Shown here: in pieces, positions 15,676 through 23,173 of the stretch
Layout: every line of letters starts with the position of its first letter
Numbering within the stretch: position 1 is the stretch's first letter
Assembly (NCBI GenBank): GCA_910585215.1
Contig: CAJUDQ010000044.1
Location: 1 to 28,199 of the forward strand
DNA: 28,199 nt
Source: an uncultured Lachnospiraceae bacterium
GTDB taxonomy: Bacteria; Bacillota; Clostridia; Lachnospirales; Lachnospiraceae
Reading direction: 5' to 3'
Translations under genes and position numbers: made by a program
The notes under the pieces: model-generated
What the model was told of the DNA's origin: nothing
What the model saw: only the letters and a program-made list of their open reading frames with translations
Databases searched by the model: none

Positions 15676-16638
15676 ATGAAGCTGGAAGAAATTATAAAGG
15701 ATGCAAAAAAAGTAGGAATCTGCGGTCATGTAAGACCAGATGGAGACTGTGTAGGAGCAGCTCTTGGCATCTATAACTATATTACAGATAATTATAAAGA
15801 TGTGGAGACACATGTATATCTGGAGGAACCATCTCCCAAGCTGTCCTATCTCGCTGGATTTGATAAAATAGAGGCTCAGGTGAAAGAGACAGGATTTGAC
15901 CTTTTTATTGCGGTAGACCTTGGAGATATCGAGCGTATGGGAATTGCACGTGATGAGTTTGAAAAAACAGCAAGAACTGTCAATATTGACCATCATATGA
16001 CAAATTCCCGATATGCTTCCATAAATCATGTACAGTCAGATATTGGTTCTTCCTGTGAGGTGATTTATGATATGATGGATGAGGATAAAATATCTAAAAA
16101 TACTGCTGAGGCTGTTTATACAGGTATTGTTCATGATACAGGAGTGTTTAAATATTCCAGTACAACAGAGCATACCATGATAGTAGCTGGAAAACTTCTC
16201 GGTCGTGGGCTGGATTCCCAAAGAATTATTGACCAGGGCTTCTATGAGAAGAGCTATATTCAGAATCAAATTCTAGGAAGAGCATTGCTTGAAAGCATGA
16301 TTGTTCTAAATGGTCAATGTATTCTTTCCTATCTGACCAAGAAAGACTTGGATTTTTATGGTGTTATGCCACAGGAAATGGGAGGAATTGTAGAACAGCT
16401 AAGACTTACTTCTGGAGTAGAATGTGCTATTTTTCTGTATGAAGTAAACAGCATGGAATTTAAAATCAGTCTTCGGTCAAAAACCTGTGTCAATGTCAAT
16501 GAGGTTGCAGAGTATTTTGGCGGAGGCGGACACAAAAGGGCTGCAGGCTGTACAATAAAAGGCGATGTTCATGACGCCATCAATAATATTCTTTTGAGAA
16601 TTGATAAACAGATAAAGGTGGCAGATGAAGATGAGTAA
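15676..16638 (+). CDS. nrnA: DHH-family nanoRNase/pAp phosphatase (NrnA-like)
   Basis: Cytoplasmic phosphoesterase of the DHH/DHHA1 family. NrnA-type members degrade two- to five-base RNA and dephosphorylate pAp, and some cleave cyclic dinucleotides or pApA. Visible metal-site motifs are GHVRPDGDCVGAALG (D22, D24), VDLGDIERMG (D82) and the DHH triplet at 106-108 (NIDHHMTN). The C-terminal DHHA1 substrate loop is FGGGGHKRAAGC. Length 320 is normal. GAGG lies upstream of the ATG. The end overlaps truB by eight bases. Linear dinucleotides made from cyclic-di-GMP by an EAL enzyme are plausible substrates, but this is inference. Confidence 0.92.
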   Translation: MKLEEIIKDAKKVGICGHVRPDGDCVGAALGIYNYITDNYKDVETHVYLEEPSPKLSYLAGFDKIEAQVKETGFDLFIAVDLGDIERMGIARDEFEKTARTVNIDHHMTNSRYASINHVQSDIGSSCEVIYDMMDEDKISKNTAEAVYTGIVHDTGVFKYSSTTEHTMIVAGKLLGRGLDSQRIIDQGFYEKSYIQNQILGRALLESMIVLNGQCILSYLTKKDLDFYGVMPQEMGGIVEQLRLTSGVECAIFLYEVNSMEFKISLRSKTCVNVNEVAEYFGGGGHKRAAGCTIKGDVHDAINNILLRIDKQIKVADEDE

Positions 16639-17644
16639 TGGCATAAACACAAATAACAGAATAGCCAATACCTCTTTAGCATATAATGGTATTTTAAATA
16701 TATATAAAGAAAAGGGATTTACCTCTCATGATGTGGTGGCAAAACTGAGAGGTATTTTAAAACAGAAAAAAATTGGACATACGGGAACACTGGACCCTGA
16801 TGCTACTGGCGTGCTGCCTGTCTGTCTGGGAAGCGGAACAAAGCTGTGTGATATGATTACAGACCGCAATAAGGTTTATCGGGCGGTTTTAAGACTTGGT
16901 ATAGATACGGACACACAGGATATTTCAGGAAAAGTTTTACATAAAATTGAAAATATGTCTGATATGCGTTTGGAAATATCAGACGACAGGATAAGAGAAG
17001 CTGTGAATTCCTTTATTGGGGAATATGAGCAGCTTCCTCCTATGTACAGCGCTATCAAGGTTCAGGGAAGAAGATTATATGAAATAGCAAGAGAAGGAAA
17101 AGAAATAGAAAGGAATACAAGACAGGTACAGATATATTCTATTGATATTCAGGAAATTGATTTTCCCCGAGTAACAATTTTGGTGGAATGTTCGAAAGGA
17201 ACTTATATTCGAACACTGTGCAAGGATATCGGAGATACGCTTTCTGTCTTTGGCTGTATGGAAGAGCTTGAGAGACAGCAGTCAGGACCTTTTTTGATGG
17301 AATCCTCCATAAAGCTGTGCAGTGTTGAAGAAGCAGTAAAAAATGGAACAATTGAAGAATATATTATTCCTATAGAAAAAATGTTTGAGAATTACAGAGG
17401 AATTTCTGTGAAAGACAATTTTGATAAAATTTTACAAAATGGAAATCCTTTAAGTATAGATATGTTAGAACAGGAAACAGAAAAACAGGAAATAACAAAA
17501 TGGAAGGGGATATTACAGGAGAATTTTGAGTATGAGGAGGGGGAGTACTTTCGGGTGTATGACAGTCAAAAACAGTTTCGTGCTGTTTATATTGGCAGCA
17601 GAGAAAGAAAAACATTAAAACCATATAAAATGTTTTATGTGTAA
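16631..17644 (+). CDS. truB: tRNA pseudouridine(55) synthase TruB
   Basis: Makes pseudouridine 55 in the T-loop of tRNAs. The catalytic motif GHTGTLDPDATGVLP holds Asp55. KGTYIRTLCKDIGD near the middle is the second family motif. The C-terminal segment is PUA-like. I prefer ATG 16631 to ATG 16625 because AGGTGG (16616-16621) is nine bases from the former and only three from the latter. Either gives an N-terminal extension of about 18 residues before the usual NGILNIYKEKGFTSHDVV beginning. It overlaps nrnA, so the two are probably coupled. Confidence 0.95.
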   Translation: MSNGINTNNRIANTSLAYNGILNIYKEKGFTSHDVVAKLRGILKQKKIGHTGTLDPDATGVLPVCLGSGTKLCDMITDRNKVYRAVLRLGIDTDTQDISGKVLHKIENMSDMRLEISDDRIREAVNSFIGEYEQLPPMYSAIKVQGRRLYEIAREGKEIERNTRQVQIYSIDIQEIDFPRVTILVECSKGTYIRTLCKDIGDTLSVFGCMEELERQQSGPFLMESSIKLCSVEEAVKNGTIEEYIIPIEKMFENYRGISVKDNFDKILQNGNPLSIDMLEQETEKQEITKWKGILQENFEYEEGEYFRVYDSQKQFRAVYIGSRERKTLKPYKMFYV

Positions 17645-17655
17645 GGACAAAAATC

Positions 17656-18576
17656 ATGATATTAATAGAGAATATTAATAATTTCAATATAAAAAAATCA
17701 GTAGTGGCTCTGGGAAAGTTCGATGGAATCCATCTGGGACATCAGGCGATTTTTAAGGAGTTAGAAAAGGAAAAAAACAGAGAGAAAGAGACAAAAACGG
17801 TTGTAATCACTTTTTCCGTTTCTCCAGAAGCTGTTCTTTCTGATAAAAAATTAAAATATATTATGACAGACAAAGAAAAACGGAATTATTTTGAACAGAG
17901 TGGGATTGATTATTTGATTGATATTAAACTGGATAAAGAATTTTTAAATATATCAGCGCAGGATTTTGTAGAAAAATATTTATCAGAAAAATTAGGCGCA
18001 GTAAAAGTGGTATGTGGACAAAATTTTCGTTTTGGAAGAAACAGGCAGGGAACAACAGATTTTCTTTGCAGTATTGGCAAGAAATTTGGATTTGAGACAA
18101 AAATTGTTGATTATGTTACAATTGAAAAAAAAGAAATCAGCAGCACGCGTATTCGTACAGAGATATTAAAAGGAAATCTGGAGCTGGCAAATAAAATGCT
18201 TGGACATAAATATTCTATTACAGGAATTGTTGAGCATGGCAGAGAGCTTGGAAGAACACTTTGTTTTCCTACTGTAAATATTCAGCCCCCTGAGGAAAAA
18301 ATTCTTCCTCCCAATGGAGTATATATTTCGGAATGTGTAATCTTGAAAGAAATCAGAGCAGGAGTGACAAATCTTGGTATAAAACCGACTGTAGGTGGTG
18401 AAAAAATAGGAGTAGAGACAAATATTTTTGATTATTCAGGAAATCTTTACGGGCGGGAGGTTACCATCCGTCTATTAAAATTTTTGCGGGAGGAGAAAAA
18501 ATTTGGCTCAATCCATGAGTTGAAAAAACAGATAGAAAAAGACATTTTATGTGCAAAAAAAGAAATCAGGTATTGA
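17656..18576 (+). CDS. ribF: Bifunctional riboflavin kinase/FMN adenylyltransferase RibF
   Basis: Converts riboflavin to FMN and then FAD. The N-terminal nucleotidyltransferase domain has ALGKFDGIHLGHQAIF (HxGH-type) near residue 20, VVCGQNFRFGRNRQG in the middle and SSTRIRTEI. The C-terminal kinase domain has GRTLCFPTVNIQP and a GREVTIRLLKFLREEKKF end. Length 306 is standard. AAGGAC precedes the ATG. It is the last gene of the rimP-nusA-infB operon. FMN is the cofactor of RnfC, RnfD and RnfG, although there is no evidence here of coregulation. Confidence 0.95.
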   Translation: MILIENINNFNIKKSVVALGKFDGIHLGHQAIFKELEKEKNREKETKTVVITFSVSPEAVLSDKKLKYIMTDKEKRNYFEQSGIDYLIDIKLDKEFLNISAQDFVEKYLSEKLGAVKVVCGQNFRFGRNRQGTTDFLCSIGKKFGFETKIVDYVTIEKKEISSTRIRTEILKGNLELANKMLGHKYSITGIVEHGRELGRTLCFPTVNIQPPEEKILPPNGVYISECVILKEIRAGVTNLGIKPTVGGEKIGVETNIFDYSGNLYGREVTIRLLKFLREEKKFGSIHELKKQIEKDILCAKKEIRY

Positions 18577-18626
18577 AAAAAGTACAGATTTTTTTTGTGA
18601 TTATCCAGATGAATGTTTTTACAGAC

Positions 18627-18654
18627 TTGACATATAAGGATAATGTGTTATAAT
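18627..18654 (+). promoter_or_regulatory. Near-perfect sigma-A promoter of the wall-hydrolase pair
   Basis: TTGACA (18627-18632), a 16-base spacer and TATAAT (18649-18654) with TGT directly before it, an extended -10. Both hexamers match consensus in full. Transcription should start near 18661, leaving about 143 bases of untranslated leader before the ATG at 18804. Confidence 0.88.
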
Positions 18655-18660
18655 TTTTTT

Positions 18661-18803
18661 GTCGTTTTAATTTTATGTTATAGAACATACATGATTGATT
18701 ATTGAAAAAAGTAAATAAAGCAGCAAATATCATTAGTATTCGACTGGTGACAGAAAGGCTGTTTGGTGCAGTTTTACAGATTTATAAGCAAAGGGAAAAA
18801 AGT
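18661..18803 (+). other. Long 5' leader of the M23 hydrolase gene
   Basis: The leader between the predicted transcription start and the ATG is about 143 bases. I see a short ACAG/CTGT stem near 18750-18765 but no riboswitch class I recognise. The hydrolase frame is open back to a TTG at 18702, without a ribosome binding site there. Nothing else is supported. Confidence 0.4.
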
Positions 18804-20051
18804 ATGCGGAATACAAAACTGATTGCAGGATTATCAGCGGCTGCGCTGACTGCTATGGGAGTGACAGGAATTGCACTCTCGCATGTTGGAAAACAGAAAT
18901 CAGAACAAGACACAAAAAATTATCAGACAGAAGCAGAGTATACAGGAGATTTATTTGCAAGCTCCTCTCTGCTGTCATCATTATATCAAAATCTTGAAAA
19001 TAATCCCGGACTGGATGAGCAGACAGGATCATTGATTTGTTCGAAGGCCGGAATGTCCGAAGCAATTGAGGGTTATGGCACATATATTGCACTTGCAGAT
19101 GAGGCTGCCAGCAGTGCATCCATTGATGCACTGGATATGGCGTTGAAATTTGTTCCAAAGGGTTCCGTTTTGGAGGGATATACAAATCTTGGCGTATCCA
19201 AGGTGACCACCTATTTGAATGTAAGAGATGGAATCGGTACAGATAAGGAAATTATTGGAAAAATGCCAGGAGGTTCTGCCTGTGAAATACTGGGAGAACA
19301 GGATGGCTGGTATCATATTCGCTCCGGTGAAGTAGAAGGATATGTAGATATGCAGTATATACTTGCCGGATATGATGCAAATGCAGAAGCAATGAATCTT
19401 ACAAGAAATGTACTGCAGGTAAATACGGATAATTTAAATATTCGAAGCGAGGCGACAACAGACAGTTCTGTTGTCAGAAAGGTAAATACGGGAGATATCC
19501 TTGAAATACTCGGAGAAACAGAGGACTGGTATCATATTCGTATCAATGACGAAGAAGGATATGTAAATGCAGAGTATGTAGTTAATCTCAGTACTCTTCC
19601 AACTGCTGAGAAAATTTCCAGTTCAGGAGAAAGAGCACAGACAGGTAATGGAAACAGAAGTTATCTCTGGCCTTTGTCAGGATACAGCAGACTTTCATCT
19701 TCTTTCAGTACAAGGAAAAATCCGTTTGGAGGAAGGTCAACAGAATTTCATAATGGCATAGATATACCGGCACCTTCTGGTACTTCAGTTATGGCTGTAT
19801 CAGATGGATGGGTGGCATGGTCTTCTTACAGCAACAGTGCCGGCAACTGGATTGGAATTGACCACGGAAATGGTCTACATTCTATTTACATGCATATGTC
19901 ATCGAGAGTAGTGCAGACAGGAGATTATGTGGAAGCAGGACAGGTTATCGGACTGGTTGGAAGTACAGGGAGGTCAACAGGCGCCCATCTTCATCTCAGC
20001 ATATGTGTAGATGAGACTTATGTGGACCCGTTGGATTATGTTTCTCCATAA
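18804..20051 (+). CDS. Secreted or anchored SH3b-SH3b-M23 peptidoglycan endopeptidase
   Basis: Predicted cell-wall hydrolase of 415 residues. The N-terminal hydrophobic segment (about 5-26) is a signal peptide or anchor. A conserved region (about 44-128) of unknown function follows, then two SH3b wall-binding domains (about 132-190 and 203-262), a Ser/Gly-rich linker and an M23 (LytM) metallopeptidase domain. Its zinc and catalytic residues are visible: H316 and D320 in FHNGID, H364 in IYMHMS, and H395/H397 in GAHLHLS. I use ATG 18804 because AAGGG is eight bases upstream and MRNTKLIAGLS equals the start of its downstream paralogue. Upstream codons to 18702 are probably leader. M23 enzymes usually cut peptide cross-bridges. 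Confidence 0.92.
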   Translation: MRNTKLIAGLSAAALTAMGVTGIALSHVGKQKSEQDTKNYQTEAEYTGDLFASSSLLSSLYQNLENNPGLDEQTGSLICSKAGMSEAIEGYGTYIALADEAASSASIDALDMALKFVPKGSVLEGYTNLGVSKVTTYLNVRDGIGTDKEIIGKMPGGSACEILGEQDGWYHIRSGEVEGYVDMQYILAGYDANAEAMNLTRNVLQVNTDNLNIRSEATTDSSVVRKVNTGDILEILGETEDWYHIRINDEEGYVNAEYVVNLSTLPTAEKISSSGERAQTGNGNRSYLWPLSGYSRLSSSFSTRKNPFGGRSTEFHNGIDIPAPSGTSVMAVSDGWVAWSSYSNSAGNWIGIDHGNGLHSIYMHMSSRVVQTGDYVEAGQVIGLVGSTGRSTGAHLHLSICVDETYVDPLDYVSP

Positions 20052-20138
20052 GGAAATAGGTCTCAAATAGAATTTGAAGACCTTGCTAGAACATTTACTG
20101 ATAATGATTAAATCGTAATTTATAAACGTATAAGCTAT

Positions 20139-20163
20139 TGCAATCAACTGTTGAATGATTGCA
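20139..20163 (+). promoter_or_regulatory. Hairpin just before the NlpC/P60 gene
   Basis: TGCAATCA (20139-20146) pairs with TGATTGCA (20156-20163) around a nine-base loop, ending five bases before the AAGGAGG ribosome binding site. It could affect translation or be an mRNA-stabilising 5' structure. No T-tract follows, so it is not a terminator. A second weak inverted repeat lies at about 20058-20083. Confidence 0.45.
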
Positions 20164-20178
20164 TAAGAAGGAGGAAAT

Positions 20179-21480
20179 ATGCGGAATACAAAACTGATTG
20201 CAGGGTTATCTGGAAGTGCATTGGCTGCTTTGGGAATAGTAACTGTGGTTTCTCTGTCAGGAGGCAGTGAGCAGAAGTCGAAGAAAGAGGCAGACAAGGA
20301 AAATATTTCAGCACAAGTGCAGCCGCAGAATATAGAGGAAACGGAATATACAGGAGATTTGCTTGCCAGTTCGTCATTGTTGTCAGCATTGTCTGTGAAT
20401 GTTGAAAATAATGCCAAATTAGGTGAACAGACAGGAAGTTTGATGTATTCCAAGGCCGGAATGTCCGAGGCACTTGAGGGATATGGTTCTTATATTGCAC
20501 TTGCAGATAATGAATCTGGAAATGCATCTGTAGAGGCATTGGATGTGGCATTGAAGTTTGTTCCAGAAGGTTCTGTGATTGAAGGTTATACACAGCTTGG
20601 TGTATCAAATGTAACTACATATTTAAATGTAAGAGAGGGAATTGGTACAGATAAGGAAATTATTGGAAAAATGCCTGGCAGTGCTGCATGTGAGGTTCTG
20701 GGCGAAGAAAATGGCTGGTATCATATTCGCTCCGGTGAAGTGGAGGGATATGTTGACAAACAGTATATTCTTACCGGATATGATGCAAATGTAAAAGCTA
20801 TGGAAACAATGAGAAATGTGCTCAAAGTGAACTGTGATGTGCTTAATGTCCGTCAGGAACCGTCTACCGAGTGTTCGATTGCCACAAAGGTACAGACAGG
20901 AGAGATTCTGGAAATTGTGGAGCCGGAAACAAATGGATGGTATAAAGTGAATATCAACAATCTGGAGGGATATGTAAATGCAGAATATGTAGATAATATC
21001 TGTACACTTCCAGTTGCTGACAAGATAGTAAAGCTTGTAGTTGAACCAGAAGGAAATGAAAGTTCTTCTTCGGGTTCAGGACAGACATATAATTCATCAA
21101 ATCTGAATCAGTCTGTATCTCAGACCGCGATTAATGTAATTAATTATGCATATAATTTTCTTGGAGGTCCATATGTATATGGCGGAAACAGTCTGACAAA
21201 TGGAATTGACTGTTCTGGATTTGTACAGCAGATTTTTGGAAAGTTTGGATATTCTCTGCCAAGAACATCATTGGCATATGCAAATGTAGGTACAAGAATT
21301 GATTATCGAAATGCAAAACCAGGAGATATTCTGGTATATAAATATGGAGACGGTTCCGGCCATGTGGCTATTTATATTGGAAATGGACAGATTGTACATG
21401 CCTCCACACCGAAAACAGGAATCTGTATTGGAAATGCATACTTTACAACACCATATTGTGCTGTAAGAGTTTTGCCATAA
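20179..21480 (+). CDS. Secreted or anchored SH3b-SH3b-NlpC/P60 peptidoglycan endopeptidase
   Basis: A 433-residue paralogue of the preceding protein. The signal/anchor segment (about 5-27), the unknown region (about 55-139) and two SH3b domains (about 142-202 and 214-273) align along their length, down to shared 30-base identical DNA stretches. The catalytic end is instead an NlpC/P60 cysteine peptidase: C345 in GIDCSGF, H395 in GHVAIYIG and H407 in IVHAS. Such enzymes usually cleave the D-Glu-diamino-acid bond of wall peptides. AAGGAGG is well placed before the ATG. No strong promoter is visible in the 127-base gap, so it is probably cotranscribed with the M23 gene. Confidence 0.93.
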   Translation: MRNTKLIAGLSGSALAALGIVTVVSLSGGSEQKSKKEADKENISAQVQPQNIEETEYTGDLLASSSLLSALSVNVENNAKLGEQTGSLMYSKAGMSEALEGYGSYIALADNESGNASVEALDVALKFVPEGSVIEGYTQLGVSNVTTYLNVREGIGTDKEIIGKMPGSAACEVLGEENGWYHIRSGEVEGYVDKQYILTGYDANVKAMETMRNVLKVNCDVLNVRQEPSTECSIATKVQTGEILEIVEPETNGWYKVNINNLEGYVNAEYVDNICTLPVADKIVKLVVEPEGNESSSSGSGQTYNSSNLNQSVSQTAINVINYAYNFLGGPYVYGGNSLTNGIDCSGFVQQIFGKFGYSLPRTSLAYANVGTRIDYRNAKPGDILVYKYGDGSGHVAIYIGNGQIVHASTPKTGICIGNAYFTTPYCAVRVLP

Positions 21481-21498
21481 GTAAAGAGATATCGCAGT

Positions 21499-21541
21499 GA
21501 AAAAAAGGAATCTGAAGAGAAATCTTCCGGTTCCTTTTTAA
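21499..21541 (+). terminator. Rho-independent terminator after the NlpC/P60 gene
   Basis: A stem of about 17 bp runs from AAAAAGGAATC (from 21502) to GGTTCCTTTTT (to about 21539), closed by a GAAA tetraloop, with one mismatch and one G-U pair. The A-run and T-run make it potentially bidirectional. Confidence 0.85.
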
Positions 21542-21610
21542 TAAGAAAAATTAACTTTGTTGCTGGTCATTTTTACGGCGCTGTCATACATAGACAATCA
21601 TAACAGAAAG

Positions 21611-21650
21611 AAATAAGCATCCCGCCCTGAGAAAGTTGGATGCTTATTTT
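21611..21650. terminator. Second, bidirectional terminator between convergent transcripts
   Basis: A perfect 12-bp stem, AAATAAGCATCC (21611-21622) with GGATGCTTATTT (21638-21649), and a 15-base loop. It has A/T-rich flanks on both sides. It lies between the + strand hydrolase and the - strand tRNA-Trp and can serve both. A further 7-bp hairpin (21675-21694, ATCGGAA/TTCCGAT) lies nearer the tRNA. Confidence 0.75.
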
Positions 21651-21731
21651 AAGTTATTTTATTATTGAGGGCAAATCGGAAAATCAATTCCGATAACCTT
21701 TCTACTTAGATTATACACTAGAATTTCTGAG

Positions 21732-21802
21732 CAGGGGAAGAGGGATTCGAACCCCCATGAACAGTTTTGGAGACTGTCATCCTGCCATTGGATGATTCCC
21801 CT
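21732..21802 (-). tRNA. tRNA-Trp (anticodon CCA)
   Basis: On the minus strand the acceptor AGGGGAA pairs with TTCCCCT, the anticodon stem ACAGT/ACTGT holds CTCCAAA (anticodon CCA), and the T-loop is TTCGAAT. The discriminator is G. The 3' CCA is not encoded. It is the only minus-strand gene I support in the window. Confidence 0.95.
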
Positions 21803-21834
21803 GTATATTTTTGTCGTCTGTAAGCGACTTATTA

Positions 21835-21863
21835 TTTATATCATATTATTATTCTTTTGTCAA
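21835..21863 (-). promoter_or_regulatory. Promoter of tRNA-Trp
   Basis: On the minus strand TTGACA (21863-21858), a 17-base spacer and TATAAA (21840-21835) preceded by TGA, an extended -10. Transcription would begin about 25 bases before the tRNA. A separate + strand TTGACA at 21883-21888 faces the DUF5662 gene, but I see no good -10 at the right spacing. Confidence 0.82.
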
Positions 21864-22007
21864 GAAAAATCTACAAAATTTTTTGACAGAATACAGATAA
21901 ATAAGAATTATGAAAGAATCAGAAATCCTCAAGAAAAGCTTGCCATTCATTATTTGATTGTTTATAATAAAAATTATATTCTGATAAATCAGAAAGGCAG
22001 ATATATT

Positions 22008-22619
22008 ATGGAATTAAAAGTTTTTATACATAATCTTTCCGGTCACTTAAAAACAATTAATGCTCATAAACTTATGGTTATGAGGCATTGTTTTCAGGTA
22101 GGATTATATAAACAAGGGTTGTTACACGACTTATCAAAGTATTCTCCGTCAGAATTTATTCCAGGTGTAAAATATTATCAGGGCAATAGAAGTCCCAACA
22201 ATGCCCAGCGGGAGGCAGAGGGGTGTTCCACTGCATGGCTTCATCACAAGGGAAGAAACAGACATCATTATGAATACTGGATAGATTATACAAATGACAA
22301 AGATGCAGTGATATCTGGAATGAAAATGCCGGTTCATTATGTGATTGAAATGTTTTGTGACAGGGTGGCAGCCAGTAAAATTTATAATAAAGAAAGCTAT
22401 ACAGATGCGGATTCTCTGGATTATTTTATGAAAGGAAAGGGCAAGTATATTATGCATCCGCAGACGGAGAAACTTCTGCTTAAACTGCTTATAATGCTGA
22501 AAGAAAAAGGGGAGGCATATACATTTCGATATATCAGAACCAGGATTCTTTCGGATAATGGCAATTGTTCAAAAAATTATTTAAAGAAAAATAAAAATTA
22601 CAGGAGGAAAATAAAATGA
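22008..22619 (+). CDS. DUF5662 family protein with HD-like histidine/aspartate pattern
   Basis: A 203-residue protein I recognise as DUF5662; no function is established that I know of. Conserved residues are H20, H27, the H40-D41 pair in GLLHDLSKYSP, YYQGNRSP, H79-H80 in AWLHHKGRNRHH, and D118. That spacing resembles the H-HD-D metal site of HD-superfamily phosphohydrolases, which is inference from pattern only. ATG 22008 has AGAAAGG about ten bases upstream. The longer open frame back to 21792 runs through the tRNA-Trp gene and is not credible. The stop overlaps the next start (ATGA), and a strong AGGAGG for the next gene lies inside this one, implying coupled translation. Confidence 0.85.
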   Translation: MELKVFIHNLSGHLKTINAHKLMVMRHCFQVGLYKQGLLHDLSKYSPSEFIPGVKYYQGNRSPNNAQREAEGCSTAWLHHKGRNRHHYEYWIDYTNDKDAVISGMKMPVHYVIEMFCDRVAASKIYNKESYTDADSLDYFMKGKGKYIMHPQTEKLLLKLLIMLKEKGEAYTFRYIRTRILSDNGNCSKNYLKKNKNYRRKIK

Positions 22620-23173
22620 AATACCAAAAAAAGGACATGATTGCTCTTTATCAGTCCCAAAAACCATTGAAATTTATTTTTTTCTGGGGACACAGTGAAT
22701 ATGCGGGAAATATTACAAAGGCCTGCCTCAGTCAGTGGTACCCGTGTGAGTTTATCGAAGATGATGTTGTTTATAATACGGCAGAACAGTATATGATGGC
22801 TCAGAAGGCGTTATTATTTGAGGATAAGGATACTTACAATAAAATTATGGAAGCGGAGCATCCTAAAAAATATCAGTCATTGGGAAGAAAAGTGAAAAAT
22901 TTTTCTGAAACTGTCTGGAATCAGCATAAATATAATATTGTCGTTGAGGGGAATTTCTGTAAATTTTCACAAAATGAAAATCTGAAAAGTTTTTTGCTTG
23001 GAACAAGCTCAAGAATCTTGGTAGAAGCCAGTCCATATGATGCAATATGGGGAATTAAAATGGCGGCAGATGATAAAAATATTGAAAATCCGCTTATGTG
23101 GAAAGGAGAAAATCTTCTTGGTTTTGCATTAATGGAGGTACGGGATAGGTTAAATGAAATGGAGAAAAAATGA
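22616..23173 (+). CDS. NADAR (YbiA-like) family N-glycosidase
   Basis: A 185-residue protein with the conserved plan of the NADAR/YbiA family: FIFFWGHSEYAG, then TAEQYMMAQKALLF (E57), W101, KFSQN, LLGTSSRILVEASPYDAIWGI (E137, D142, W145) and W162-KGENLLGFALMEVR. Members hydrolyse N-glycosidic bonds in riboflavin-pathway intermediates, and others remove ADP-ribose from guanine as antidotes to DarT1-type toxins. No toxin-like ADP-ribosyltransferase is seen next to it, so the substrate is open. AGGAGG (22602-22607) precedes the ATG. It is joined to both neighbours by four-base overlaps. Confidence 0.88.
   Translation: MKYQKKDMIALYQSQKPLKFIFFWGHSEYAGNITKACLSQWYPCEFIEDDVVYNTAEQYMMAQKALLFEDKDTYNKIMEAEHPKKYQSLGRKVKNFSETVWNQHKYNIVVEGNFCKFSQNENLKSFLLGTSSRILVEASPYDAIWGIKMAADDKNIENPLMWKGENLLGFALMEVRDRLNEMEKK

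Noticed and set aside
18577..18600. Terminator after ribF (AAAAAAGTACAGATTTTTTTT-like stretch)
   Set aside because: The only pairing is A-T with no GC in the stem, so it is too weak to call, although the T-run is suggestive.
18702..18803. N-terminal extension of the M23 hydrolase
   Set aside because: It would place 34 polar and basic residues before the signal peptide. The paralogue starts at the equivalent of 18804, which also has the ribosome binding site.
21792..22007. N-terminal extension of the DUF5662 protein
   Set aside because: It begins inside the tRNA-Trp gene, crosses its promoter, and is not family-like. ATG 22008 has a ribosome binding site.
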